64,000 nucleotides of DNA from an uncultured Oscillospiraceae bacterium (GCA_944382965.1 CALWOA010000003.1:1-64000), one strand, 5' to 3'; positions 33,576 through 42,647 are shown, numbered from the stretch's first letter. Numbers and translations: made by a program. The notes: generated by a model from the letters alone, not told the origin.

Positions 33576-34055
33576 TCACGCCGCTTCCTCCAGGCGCTGG
33601 CGCACCACATTGGCAATCCGGGCTACAAACTCCCCGTTGGTGGGCTTGCCCCGGTCCTGGCTGATGGTGTTGCCGAAATACCGGCCCAGCACCTGCCAGT
33701 CTCCCCGGCTCCAGGTCACCTCGATCAGGTGGCGCAACGCCCGCTCCACCCGGGCAGCGGTGGTATCGAAATGGGCCGCCACCTGCGGGTACAGGCCGAA
33801 AGTAATGTTGTGAATGTAGGTCCGGTTCTCCACCACCAGCAGAATGGCCTGAATCATGTACGGATGTCCTACCAGATGATCCGGCGCTCCCAGTTCCAGC
33901 AAAATCTGACGGATCAGCTTCTCCGGGTCAGTTCCCCTGGGTTGTTCCCCGGCCATCAGATTCCGCAGCTCCTCTCGCAAAGCCGTCCGCTCCGCTTCAT
34001 TCCGGGCTGTACACAGCCGCATCAGGGTATTGACCTGCATCTGTAATGTATCCAT
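33576..34055 (-). CDS. Spo0A C-terminal-domain protein without receiver domain
   Basis: The 159-residue protein starts at ATG 34055 behind AAGGAGG. Residues about 50-155 match the Spo0A DNA-binding domain: IRQILLELGAPDHLVGHPYMIQAILLVVE, ITFGLYPQVAAHF, TTAARVERALRHLIEVTWSRGD and KPTNGEFVARIANVVRQRL. The N-terminal phosphoacceptor domain is missing; a short helical segment takes its place. It may bind 0A boxes without phosphorylation control, or regulate other genes. Whether a full Spo0A exists elsewhere cannot be told. Confidence 0.88.
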   Translation of the reverse strand: MDTLQMQVNTLMRLCTARNEAERTALREELRNLMAGEQPRGTDPEKLIRQILLELGAPDHLVGHPYMIQAILLVVENRTYIHNITFGLYPQVAAHFDTTAARVERALRHLIEVTWSRGDWQVLGRYFGNTISQDRGKPTNGEFVARIANVVRQRLEEAA

Positions 34056-34374
34056 CGTTTTTCCTCCTTGATGATTTGATGATATTGTATTGTACCCGTT
34101 TTGTTGGACGGAATTTCTGGTATCCTGGGGATGCGGCATCCCTTACCAGAATTTCGTCCTTTTCTTGTGCAAGCCTACAGAAGTATCCGTAGAATGTTGA
34201 CGAAAGTAAGCAAATATGGTATATTATTTGCGTATTCAGATTACTTCAATCACATTCGATTACTTAAGTAACTTGCTTGCCTGCATTATATCGCTACTTT
34301 AGTCATCTGTCAAGATACAGTAGGCTACTTTTGTAATCTTCTGTGAATTGCACAAATGGTAAGGGGGAACTTTT
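34056..34374. other. Intergenic region with divergent promoters and operator repeats
   Basis: No gene is seen. The left part holds the Spo0A-like leader and its Shine-Dalgarno. The A+T-rich right part (34200-34345) holds the operator repeats listed separately. No clear -10/-35 pair was identified with certainty for either gene. Confidence 0.5.
34239..34338. promoter_or_regulatory. Repeated operator-like sites upstream of the XRE regulator
   Basis: Four copies of a TTACTT/CTACTT core occur: GATTACTTCAATC (34239-34251), the perfect palindrome TTACTTAAGTAA (34260-34271), CTACTTTAGTCAT (34294-34306) and CTACTTTTGTAATC (34325-34338). Centres are about 19, 33 and 32 bases apart. They are probable binding sites of the HTH protein encoded at 34375. 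Confidence 0.6.
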
Positions 34375-34722
34375 GTGTTTTTTAACAGATTCAAAGCCTT
34401 GTGTGACGAAAAAGGCATCAGCGTCTACCGTGCCTGCACCGACATCGGTCTGAACCGCTCGGCGGTTGCCAAGTGGAAAACCGGCGGAAAACCCAACGGT
34501 TCCACCGCCGGAAAGCTGGCAGAATATTTCGGAGTCAGCACCGACTACCTTTTGGGCCAGACAGACGAAAAACTCCCCGGGAATTCTTCCCAGGGAGTCA
34601 GCGACGAGCAGATTAAATTTGCGCTTTTTGGAGGCGACGGGGAAATCACCGACGCCATGTACGAGGAGGTAAAGCAATTTGCCGCCTTCGTCAAGCAAAG
34701 AGAGGCAGAAAAGAAGGAGTAA
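34375..34722 (+). CDS. XRE-family transcriptional regulator (ImmR-like)
   Basis: The 115-residue protein starts at GTG 34375 behind AAGGGGG. Residues 1-62 are a Cro/C1-type HTH (FNRFKALCDEKGISVYRACTDIGLNRSAVAKWKTGGKPNGSTAGKLAEYFGVSTDYLLGQ). The rest is a charged helical tail. It lies two bases before an ImmA-type metallopeptidase gene, the classic ImmR/ImmA pairing in which the protease destroys the repressor on a signal. No phage or conjugative element surrounds it, so this may be a domesticated or free-standing switch. Confidence 0.87.
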   Translation: MFFNRFKALCDEKGISVYRACTDIGLNRSAVAKWKTGGKPNGSTAGKLAEYFGVSTDYLLGQTDEKLPGNSSQGVSDEQIKFALFGGDGEITDAMYEEVKQFAAFVKQREAEKKE

Positions 34723-34724
34723 CC

Positions 34725-35153
34725 ATGCACACCCAAGCCCTCTATGACATTGCCAAACAACAGCATATAGAGGTTTTGCCCTTTCCCCTGCCGGAAAACG
34801 GCTCCATGTCCGTGATGCGGGAAGATGGTGCCTGCTTTGTGGGTATGGACCCGGCGGTTTGTGACGGGGATGTCCAGGAACGGGTGCACCTGAGCCACGA
34901 ACTGGGGCACTGCATCACCGGCAGTTTCTACAACATCTATGCCGCCATCGACTATCGCCGCCGTCACGAAAACCGGGCGGACAAGTGGGCGATCACCACT
35001 CTGATTCCCGTGGATGATCTGGACGATGCGGTGGCTCAGGGCTGTACGGAGGTATGGGAGCTGGCGGAGCGGTTCGGTGTAACGGAGGACTTTGTCCGCA
35101 AAGCCGTGTGCTACTATGTCCACGGCAATCTGGCTACGGAACTGTATTTTTAA
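34725..35153 (+). CDS. ImmA/IrrE-family metallopeptidase
   Basis: The 142-residue protein has the zinc-protease motif HLSHELGHCITG (about residues 54-65) and a downstream RRHENRADKWAI block providing the third ligand, as in ImmA/IrrE proteins. The final third is a small helical domain (LAERFGVTEDFVRKAVCYY). It probably cleaves the XRE regulator encoded just upstream. It starts at 34725, 2 bases after the regulator stop, with AAGAAGGAG as ribosome-binding site. Confidence 0.9.
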   Translation: MHTQALYDIAKQQHIEVLPFPLPENGSMSVMREDGACFVGMDPAVCDGDVQERVHLSHELGHCITGSFYNIYAAIDYRRRHENRADKWAITTLIPVDDLDDAVAQGCTEVWELAERFGVTEDFVRKAVCYYVHGNLATELYF

Positions 35154-35158
35154 AAAAT

Positions 35159-35184
35159 CCCGGCTGCGTTGCTTCGCAGCCGGG
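35159..35184. terminator. Hairpin shared by the ImmA-like gene and the convergent repeat-protein gene
   Basis: CCCGGCTGCG (35159-35168) pairs with CGCAGCCGGG (35175-35184) around a 6-base loop. The minus strand continues into GATTTTTTAA, a good T-run for the repeat-protein gene. Confidence 0.85.
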
Positions 35185-35219
35185 CATTTCATCTTCATTT
35201 CTCCTGCCAAAAAGAAGGC

Positions 35220-35429
35220 TTACTTATCCTGCCCCAGGCAGTTCATGTCATCCAGAGCGCAGGTGGTATCGTCATCTTCCCCAACGGCATTCATGTCACT
35301 GAGTGCGTATTTCTTTTCCTCTTGGGTATCCAGGCAATTCATGTCATTGAGGCCGCAGGTACGATCATCTTCTTCGGTAATTCCATTCATATTGGTCAGG
35401 CCCAGGCTGCGTTTGTTTTCGTCCTTCAT
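35220..35429 (-). CDS. Small acidic protein of four tandem 16-residue repeats, unknown function
   Basis: ATG at 35429 follows AGGAGG by 10 bases; a consensus promoter lies at 35502-35530. After a 6-residue head (MKDENK), the 69-residue protein is four units of exactly 16 residues, with Met-Asn at 14-15, 30-31, 46-47 and 62-63. The unit pattern is x-x-(C/L/Y)-(G/A)-L-x-(D/N)-M-N-x-(I/L/V) followed by an acidic run. Units 2 and 4 carry a Cys pair seven residues apart (25/32 and 57/64); units 1 and 3 do not. The DNA repeats with a strict 48-base period. No signal peptide and no recognised family; no modifying enzyme is next to it. Confidence 0.75.
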   Translation of the reverse strand: MKDENKRSLGLTNMNGITEEDDRTCGLNDMNCLDTQEEKKYALSDMNAVGEDDDTTCALDDMNCLGQDK

Positions 35430-35501
35430 ACTGCATACTCCTCCTTTGTGGATTTCCTGTTTTTGAAAAAGGAGCTGATTCCATCCTACCCCTTTTCTTG
35501 G

Positions 35502-35530
35502 AGTATACCAACGGAAAAGGAAAAAAGCAA
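35502..35530 (-). promoter_or_regulatory. Promoter of the four-repeat protein gene
   Basis: Minus strand: TTGCTT (35525-35530), 17-base spacer, TATACT (35502-35507). Confidence 0.8.
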
Positions 35531-35604
35531 GGGATTTTCCCCCTGCTTTTGACACTGCTTTAAAAGTGACAAAGGCCCATTCCAGATTTTGGCGCTATCC
35601 ACCC

Positions 35605-35633
35605 TTGCGCCAATTCTCGCCTGCGGATATAAT
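35605..35633 (+). promoter_or_regulatory. Promoter of the peroxiredoxin gene
   Basis: TTGCGC (35605-35610), 17-base spacer, TATAAT (35628-35633). Confidence 0.85.
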
Positions 35634-35668
35634 AGCAGTATCCAAACTAAACTGAAAGGAGCACTGCT

Positions 35669-36235
35669 ATGACCAATCTGATTCGAAAGCCCCTGGAGCC
35701 CTTCTGCGTTTACGGCTACTGCCAGGGAAGCAGCCGGCAATATACCCAGGACGACCTGTTGGGCCGGTGGAGCGTACTGTTCTTCTACCCCGCCGACTTT
35801 ACCTTCGTCTGTCCCACAGAACTGAAAGAGCTGGGGCAGCTGCATCCGGAATTTCAGCGGGAAGGCTGCCAGATTTTCTCCGTCAGCGAGGATACCCATT
35901 TCGTACACAAGGCCTGGGCAGATGCTTCCGAGACCATCCGGGAGCTGCCCTTTGTGATGCTGGCAGACCCGGCAGGGGTGCTGGCCCGCCAATTCGGCGT
36001 GCTGATTGAAGCGGAAGGCCAGGCTCTGCGGGCCACGTTCCTGCTCAATCCCGCCGGAGAAGTGGTGCTGTATGAAATCCATGACCTGGGCATCGGCCGC
36101 AGCGGCAAGGAACTGCTGCGCAAAGTTCAGGCTGCCAAGTTTGTTGCCGAACATGGTGACCAGGTCTGCCCCGCCAGCTGGGAACCCGGCGCGGAAACCC
36201 TGACCCCCAGTCTGGATCTGGTGGGTCTGCTGTAA
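35669..36235 (+). CDS. ahpC: AhpC-family peroxiredoxin
   Basis: A typical 2-Cys peroxiredoxin of 188 residues that reduces hydrogen peroxide and organic peroxides. The peroxidatic Cys is in FYPADFTFVCPTEL (about residue 48) and the resolving Cys in QVCPASWEPG (about residue 167). The conserved Arg of the active site and the C-terminal helix are present. It is followed 11 bases later by a separate AhpF N-terminal-like protein, probably its electron donor. Promoter at 35605-35633; no operator was identified. Confidence 0.95.
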   Translation: MTNLIRKPLEPFCVYGYCQGSSRQYTQDDLLGRWSVLFFYPADFTFVCPTELKELGQLHPEFQREGCQIFSVSEDTHFVHKAWADASETIRELPFVMLADPAGVLARQFGVLIEAEGQALRATFLLNPAGEVVLYEIHDLGIGRSGKELLRKVQAAKFVAEHGDQVCPASWEPGAETLTPSLDLVGLL

Positions 36236-36246
36236 GGAGGAAAAGC

Positions 36247-36888
36247 ATGGAACGAAGCCCGCTGATTTCCCCCGAGCTGGAATCCCAGCTGACGCTTCTG
36301 CTGCAAAAGCTGACCGCCCCGGTAGAACTGACCTGCTTTGCCGGAACCGATGAGAAAAGCCGGGAAATGGTCTGCTTTTTGAATCACCTTGCTTCCCTGT
36401 CTCCAAAACTCAGCTGCACTTTCCCTGATCCTGCTCAGGAATCGGAACTGGCGGACAAACTGGACGCCTCCCTGCTGCCGGCTACCGGTGTAGCCCCTGC
36501 CGGTGAAATGCCCCGGATGATTTTCCACGGCATCCCCGGCGGGAAGGAAATCACCGCCTTTGCCGCCGCTGTGCTGGCCGCTGGACAGGCAGCCAAGCCC
36601 CTGGACAAGCCCACCCTGAAAGACATCGGCAAGCTGAAAAAGCCCATGGTGCTGCAGGTGTGCGTTTCCTTAAGCTGCCAGCACTGTGCCCAACTGGTGG
36701 CCCATGCCCAGCGCGTCGCCTGGGAAAACCCATTGGTCACCACCCACATGATCGACGCAAACCTCTATCCCCAGCTGGTAAGCGCCTACAACATCACCCG
36801 GGTTCCCCTGATGGTTATCGACGGCAGCACTGCCATTCCCGGCGGAAAAACCATGGCGGAACTGACCACATTGCTTGCAAAATACTGA
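36247..36888 (+). CDS. Free-standing AhpF N-terminal-domain-like disulfide reductase
   Basis: The 213-residue protein has two thioredoxin-like folds. The N-terminal one (about 20-110) lacks a CxxC; the C-terminal one carries CVSLSCQHCAQLV (about residues 138-150) with an active CxxC. This equals the N-terminal domain of AhpF, which passes electrons to AhpC, but the FAD/NADH reductase part of AhpF is absent. A separate thioredoxin-reductase-like flavoprotein would be needed to complete the chain; none is next to it. Cotranscribed with ahpC; terminator at 36897-36935. Confidence 0.85.
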   Translation: MERSPLISPELESQLTLLLQKLTAPVELTCFAGTDEKSREMVCFLNHLASLSPKLSCTFPDPAQESELADKLDASLLPATGVAPAGEMPRMIFHGIPGGKEITAFAAAVLAAGQAAKPLDKPTLKDIGKLKKPMVLQVCVSLSCQHCAQLVAHAQRVAWENPLVTTHMIDANLYPQLVSAYNITRVPLMVIDGSTAIPGGKTMAELTTLLAKY

Positions 36889-36896
36889 ATTCTATC

Positions 36897-36935
36897 GAAA
36901 ACGCTCAAAAAGCAACTTGCTTTTTGAGCGTTTTT
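36897..36935 (+). terminator. Terminator of the peroxiredoxin operon
   Basis: A stem of about 17 bp, AACGCTCAAAAAGCAA (36900-36915) with its complement (36917-36932), one-base to three-base loop, followed by TTTTTC. Also symmetric enough to act on both strands. Confidence 0.9.
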
Positions 36936-37028
36936 CAGCATTATCACCGCTATTTATAAATTTTAACCAAATTTTGTAAAATCTATGTACAATTTTCGAC
37001 ATTTTTTACAAATGCCGAAATGTGTCAA

Positions 37029-37057
37029 ATGACTTTTCCGTCAAGATGCGTTACACT
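37029..37057 (+). promoter_or_regulatory. Possible promoter of the glycerol operon
   Basis: ATGACT (37029-37034), 17-base spacer, TACACT (37052-37057). Both boxes deviate from consensus. Confidence 0.5.
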
Positions 37058-37069
37058 GAATACAAGGCG

Positions 37070-37092
37070 CTTGGTTTGGTATCGGAACCAAG
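37070..37092 (+). promoter_or_regulatory. Inverted repeat in the glpK leader
   Basis: CTTGGTT (37070-37076) and AACCAAG (37086-37092) flank a 9-base spacer, about 13 bases after the predicted -10 box and 37 bases before the glpK start. It could be an operator or an RNA hairpin. Confidence 0.55.
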
Positions 37093-37110
37093 CAAAACAA
37101 ACCAGCATAA

Positions 37111-38625
<1,515 letters not shown>

Positions 38626-38690
38626 TTTCCTGTTGCGCATTCTGATCGGAAATTCATTCACCACAACGAGGAATAAAGGAGGATATTCTT

Positions 38691-39401
38691 ATGTTACCAT
38701 ACATTGCGGAATTTATCGGTACGATGCTTCTGATCCTGTTGGGCGACGGCGTTGTTGCCAACGTCACGCTGAATAAGTCCGGCATGAAGGGCGCGGGCTC
38801 CGTCCAGATCACCTTTGCCTGGGGCCTTGCAGTTATGCTGCCCGCCTTTATCTTCGGTGCTGCTTCCGGTGCTCACTTTAATCCCGCCGTTACCATCGCC
38901 CTGGCCCTGGACGGCACCCTGGCCTGGGGCCTGGTTCCCGGCTACATCATCGCCCAGTTCGCCGGTGCCTTCGTCGGTGCCTGCCTGGTCTACATCATGT
39001 TCAAGGATCACTTCGACGCAACCGAAGATCCCGGCACCAAGCTGGGTGTATTCTCCACCGGCGCTTCCATCCCCAACAAGGGCCGCAACCTGATCTGCGA
39101 AGCCATCGCCACCTTCGTTCTGGTCTTTGCCATTAAGGGCATGGGTCAGGTGGCTGGCCTCAACGGTGCTCAGGGCAACTTCCTGGTCTTCGGCGTCATC
39201 GTATCCATCGGTATGTCTCTGGGCGGCCTGACCGGCTATGCTCTGAACCCCGCCCGTGACATTGGCCCCCGTATTGCCCACGCTCTGCTGCCCATCAAGG
39301 GCAAAGGCTCCTCCCACTGGGATTACGCCATCGTTCCTCTGTTGGGACCCATCCTGGGCGGTATCGTTGCTGTGCTGCTGTACCAAATCATCCCCTGGTA
39401 A
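38691..39401 (+). CDS. glpF: GlpF: glycerol facilitator (aquaglyceroporin)
   Basis: The 236-residue protein has six membrane segments and the two MIP pore motifs HFNPAVT (about residue 63) and LNPARD (about residue 184), with the Asp-Arg pair of glycerol channels. It starts 65 bases after glpK, behind AAAGGAGG. It carries glycerol across the membrane for trapping by GlpK. Confidence 0.96.
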   Translation: MLPYIAEFIGTMLLILLGDGVVANVTLNKSGMKGAGSVQITFAWGLAVMLPAFIFGAASGAHFNPAVTIALALDGTLAWGLVPGYIIAQFAGAFVGACLVYIMFKDHFDATEDPGTKLGVFSTGASIPNKGRNLICEAIATFVLVFAIKGMGQVAGLNGAQGNFLVFGVIVSIGMSLGGLTGYALNPARDIGPRIAHALLPIKGKGSSHWDYAIVPLLGPILGGIVAVLLYQIIPW

Positions 39402-39469
39402 CTCTATTCTTCCTCTGAGCCGGCGGCTGTGGATTCCCGGATTCATGGCCCCGGCGTGAGGAACTGCAC

Positions 39470-39516
39470 ACCGGGCTGCCCTGCGTTCCTGTCGGGAGGG
39501 GGCAAGCCCGGTTTTT
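39470..39516 (+). terminator. Intra-operon terminator/attenuator between glpF and the GlpA-like gene
   Basis: ACCGGGCTGCC (39470-39480) pairs with GGCAAGCCCGGT (39501-39512), one bulged A, and is followed by TTTTTC. It would lower expression of the dehydrogenase genes relative to glpK-glpF. Confidence 0.75.
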
Positions 39517-39544
39517 CTTCATCGATGAAAGGAGTGGTCGTTTC

Positions 39545-40975
39545 GTGTACGATGTAATCATAATCGGCGCAGGTGTCTCCGGCTGCGCCATTGCCCGGGA
39601 ACTGTCCCGCAAGAAGGGAAAGATTCTGGTTGTCGAGCGTGCCGAAGACGTGTGCTGCGGCACTTCCAAAGCCAATTCCGCCATTGTCCATGCAGGTTAC
39701 GATGCCAAGCACGGCACCCTGATGGCAAAACTAAATGTTCAAGGCAGCCGGATGATGCCGAAGCTTGCCAAGGAGCTGGATTTCCACTACGAAAACAACG
39801 GCTCTCTGGTGGTGATGATGAGCGAAGAAGACCGTCCGGCGCTGATGGCTCTGTATGAAAACGGTCTGAAAAACGGCGTGGAGCAGCTGCAGATTCTGGA
39901 GCGGGACGCCCTGCGGGCCATGGAACCCAACATCTCCGACAATGCGGTGGCAGCTCTCTATGCCCCCACCGGTGCCATCGTCTGTCCCTTCGGTCTGACC
40001 TTTGCTCTGGCGGAAAACGCCGCCAAGAATGGGGTGCAGTTCCAGTTTGACAGCGAAGTGACCGATGTTCAGAAAATCGATGGCGGCTGGAAGGTTGTCA
40101 CCGCCAAGGGCACCTTGGAAACCAAAGCCGTTGTCAACGCCGCCGGTGTCTACGCCGACAAAATTCACAACATGGTGTCTTCCGAAACCATGACCATCAC
40201 CCCCCGGCGGGGCGATTACTTCCTGCTGGATCGGGCAACCCAGGGCTTTGTAAAAAATACCATCTTCCAGCTTCCCGGAAAATACGGCAAGGGCGTTCTG
40301 GTTGCCCCCACGGTACACGGCAATACCATTGTCGGCCCCACCGCCATTGACATAGAGGACAAAGACGGCACCGCCACCACCCAGGCAGGACTGGACGACG
40401 TGCGCAGCAAGTCCGGCATTGCCGTAAAGAACCTGCCTCTGCGGCAGACCATCACCAGCTTTGCCGGTCTGCGCGCCCATGAAGCCCGGCACGAATTCTT
40501 CATCGGGGAAATCGCCCCCGGTTTTGTGGACTGCGCCGCCATTGAATCTCCCGGCCTATCCAGCGCCCCCGCCATTGGCGTGATGGTTGCGGATATTGTT
40601 AACGGTATCCTCCACCTGGAGGACAACCCCAACTTTGACGGTACCCGCAAAGGCATCCTCGACCCCAAGACCTTGAGCCCGGAAGACCACGCTGCTCTGA
40701 TTCGAGAAAATCCCGCTTACGGCAACGTGATCTGCCGCTGCGAAACCATCACCGAAGGGGAGATTGTGGATGCCATCCACCGCACCCCCGGCGCCCGGAG
40801 CCTGGATGGTGTCAAGCGCCGCACCCGAGCTGGCATGGGCCGGTGCCAGGGTGGATTCTGCAGCCCCAGAGTCATGGAAATTCTGTCCCGGGAACTGGGA
40901 ATCCCCATGGATCAGGTCACCAAATCCGGTGGTAACTCCAAGCTCATTGTGGGCACCAACAAAGATTCCCTGTAA
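39545..40975 (+). CDS. GlpA-like FAD-dependent glycerol-3-phosphate dehydrogenase with BFD-type Fe-S domain
   Basis: The 476-residue protein starts at GTG 39545, 10 bases past AAAGGAG. It has the FAD-binding start YDVIIIGAGVSGCAIAREL, the DAO-fold core with TPRRGDYFLLD and PTVHGNTIVGPTA, and a C-terminal BFD-like [2Fe-2S] domain with ICRCETITEGE and GRCQGGFCSPR. This is the architecture of the anaerobic GlpA subunit. Together with the next two genes it would form a three-part glycerol-3-phosphate dehydrogenase passing electrons to the quinone pool or another carrier. The substrate is inferred from the adjoining glpK and glpF. Confidence 0.9.
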   Translation: MYDVIIIGAGVSGCAIARELSRKKGKILVVERAEDVCCGTSKANSAIVHAGYDAKHGTLMAKLNVQGSRMMPKLAKELDFHYENNGSLVVMMSEEDRPALMALYENGLKNGVEQLQILERDALRAMEPNISDNAVAALYAPTGAIVCPFGLTFALAENAAKNGVQFQFDSEVTDVQKIDGGWKVVTAKGTLETKAVVNAAGVYADKIHNMVSSETMTITPRRGDYFLLDRATQGFVKNTIFQLPGKYGKGVLVAPTVHGNTIVGPTAIDIEDKDGTATTQAGLDDVRSKSGIAVKNLPLRQTITSFAGLRAHEARHEFFIGEIAPGFVDCAAIESPGLSSAPAIGVMVADIVNGILHLEDNPNFDGTRKGILDPKTLSPEDHAALIRENPAYGNVICRCETITEGEIVDAIHRTPGARSLDGVKRRTRAGMGRCQGGFCSPRVMEILSRELGIPMDQVTKSGGNSKLIVGTNKDSL

Positions 40976-40987
40976 GGAGGCTCCGCT

Positions 40988-42253
40988 ATGAAAGAATATG
41001 ATCTTGTTATCATCGGCGGCGGCCCCGCCGGACTGGCTGCGGCAGTGGCCGCCAGAAAAGCAGGTGTGGAAAGCATCCTGATTCTGGAACGGGACAACGA
41101 ACTGGGCGGCATTCTGAACCAGTGCATCCACAGCGGCTTCGGCCTGCACACCTTCCAGGAAGAATTGACCGGCCCGGAATACGCCGGACGGTTCATTGAC
41201 CAGGTAAAGCAGCTGCAGATTCCCTACAAGCTGAAAACCATGGTACTGGATCTGGCGCCGGACAAAACCGTTACCGCCATGAACGCCGAGGACGGTCTGT
41301 TCCAGATTCATCCCAAGGCTGTAATCCTCGCCATGGGCTGCCGAGAACGGCCCCGGGGCGCACTGAATATTCCCGGTTTCCGTCCTGCCGGCATCTACAC
41401 CGCAGGTACTGCCCAGCGGCTGGTGAATATGGAAGGCTATCTGCCCGGACGGAATGTGGTGATCCTGGGCTCCGGCGATATTGGCCTGATCATGGCCCGG
41501 CGTATGACCCTGGAAGGTGCCAAAGTCCATGTGGTTGCCGAATTGATGCCCTACTCTGGCGGTCTGAAACGGAACATCGTCCAATGTCTGGATGACTTTG
41601 GCATCCCGCTGAAACTGAGCCACACCGTAGTGGACATTCAGGGCAAAGAGCGGGTGGAAGGGGTGACCCTGGCCCGAGTGGAAAACGGCAAGCCCGTCCC
41701 CGGCACGGAAGAACACTACCCCTGTGACACGTTGCTTCTGTCCTGCGGACTGATTCCGGAAAACGAACTGAGCCGCAGCGCAGGCGTCACCATTAATCCT
41801 GTGACCAACGGCCCCGCTGTTAACGAATCTCTGGAAACCAGCATTCCCGGCGTATTCGCCGCCGGCAACGTGCTCCACGTTCACGATCTGGTGGACTACG
41901 TTTCCGAAGAAGCCGCCGCTGCTGGCGTCCACGCCGCCCGGTACATTTCCCAGGGCCAGTCTCCCGCCGGAAAGGAAATTCCCATTCGCTGTGAAGGCGG
42001 CGTGCGGTATACCGTCCCTGTATCCATTCGCCCCCAGGAACTGGAAACGGATGCAGTGGTTCCCCTGCGCTTCCGGGTAGGCAATGTCTACCAGAACAAA
42101 CGGATTGTGGTATACGCCGGAGAAACCCAGATTTTCCAGCGCAAAGCCCGGGTTCTGGCTCCCGGCGAAATGGAAACCGTGAATCTGAAGGCCAGCGTGC
42201 TGCAAGAGCATGGGGATGCTCCGGAAATTCTTGTGAAGTTGGAGGATGCCTGA
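40988..42253 (+). CDS. GlpB-like NAD(P)/FAD-dependent oxidoreductase subunit
   Basis: The 421-residue protein has two dinucleotide-binding sites: LVIIGGGPAGLAAAVAARKAG near the start and VVILGSGDIGLIMARRM near residue 157. Other blocks are NQCIHSGFGLHTF, ILAMGCRERPRGALNIPGFRPAGIYTAGTAQ and FAAGNVLHVHDLVDYVSEEA. The sequence is closest to the thioredoxin-reductase-like flavoproteins that accompany GlpA and DUF1667 in Clostridia. It takes the place of GlpB, though it is not homologous over its length to E. coli GlpB as far as I can judge. Starts 12 bases after the GlpA-like stop. Confidence 0.87.
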   Translation: MKEYDLVIIGGGPAGLAAAVAARKAGVESILILERDNELGGILNQCIHSGFGLHTFQEELTGPEYAGRFIDQVKQLQIPYKLKTMVLDLAPDKTVTAMNAEDGLFQIHPKAVILAMGCRERPRGALNIPGFRPAGIYTAGTAQRLVNMEGYLPGRNVVILGSGDIGLIMARRMTLEGAKVHVVAELMPYSGGLKRNIVQCLDDFGIPLKLSHTVVDIQGKERVEGVTLARVENGKPVPGTEEHYPCDTLLLSCGLIPENELSRSAGVTINPVTNGPAVNESLETSIPGVFAAGNVLHVHDLVDYVSEEAAAAGVHAARYISQGQSPAGKEIPIRCEGGVRYTVPVSIRPQELETDAVVPLRFRVGNVYQNKRIVVYAGETQIFQRKARVLAPGEMETVNLKASVLQEHGDAPEILVKLEDA

Positions 42254-42254
42254 T

Positions 42255-42620
42255 ATGAAAAAGGTAAATTTAATCTGCATCGGCTGTCCTCTGGGCTGTC
42301 CTCTTACCGTGGAAATGGAAGGGGATCAGGTTCTGTCCGTCACAGGCAATACCTGCAAAAACGGCGATAAATACGCCCGGAAAGAGATGACCAATCCCAC
42401 CCGCGTGATTACCAGCACTGTCCGGGTCACCGGAGGCAAACTGGCGATGGTCTCGGTAAAAACCGCATCCGATGTACCCAAAGGAAAGATTTTCGACTGC
42501 GTAAAGGCGCTAAAAAGTGTGGACATTCCGGCCCCGGTTCATATGGGGCAGGTCATCGTTGCTGACATTGCCGGAACCGGCGTTCCGGTGATTGCCACAA
42601 AGAATGTAGACGCTTGTTGA
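42255..42620 (+). CDS. DUF1667 Cys-rich protein of the glycerol-3-phosphate dehydrogenase cluster
   Basis: The 121-residue protein starts at ATG 42255, 9 bases past GGAGGA; an alternative ATG at 42246 abuts that site. Cys residues in ICIGCPLGCPLTV (residues about 7-16), CKNGDKYARKE and the C-terminal NVDAC fit a small iron-sulfur or zinc protein. DUF1667 proteins accompany GlpA/GlpB-like pairs and are thought to be an electron-transfer subunit. A terminator follows at 42624-42647. Confidence 0.88.
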   Translation: MKKVNLICIGCPLGCPLTVEMEGDQVLSVTGNTCKNGDKYARKEMTNPTRVITSTVRVTGGKLAMVSVKTASDVPKGKIFDCVKALKSVDIPAPVHMGQVIVADIAGTGVPVIATKNVDAC

Positions 42621-42623
42621 GAA

Positions 42624-42647
42624 AAGCCCGGCTTCTGCCGGGCTTTC
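42624..42647 (+). terminator. Terminator of the glycerol operon
   Basis: AAAGCCCGGC (42624-42633) pairs with GCCGGGCTTT (42638-42647) around TTCT; a short T-containing tail follows. Confidence 0.85.

Noticed and set aside
35220-35429. The 48-base repeats as a CRISPR array
   Set aside because: Repeats are directly adjacent, diverged at third positions and keep an open frame, so they are coding repeats without spacers.
40556-42280. A 574-codon open frame on the minus strand opposite the GlpB-like gene
   Set aside because: Antisense shadow caused by high G+C and biased codon use; the plus-strand genes are well supported.
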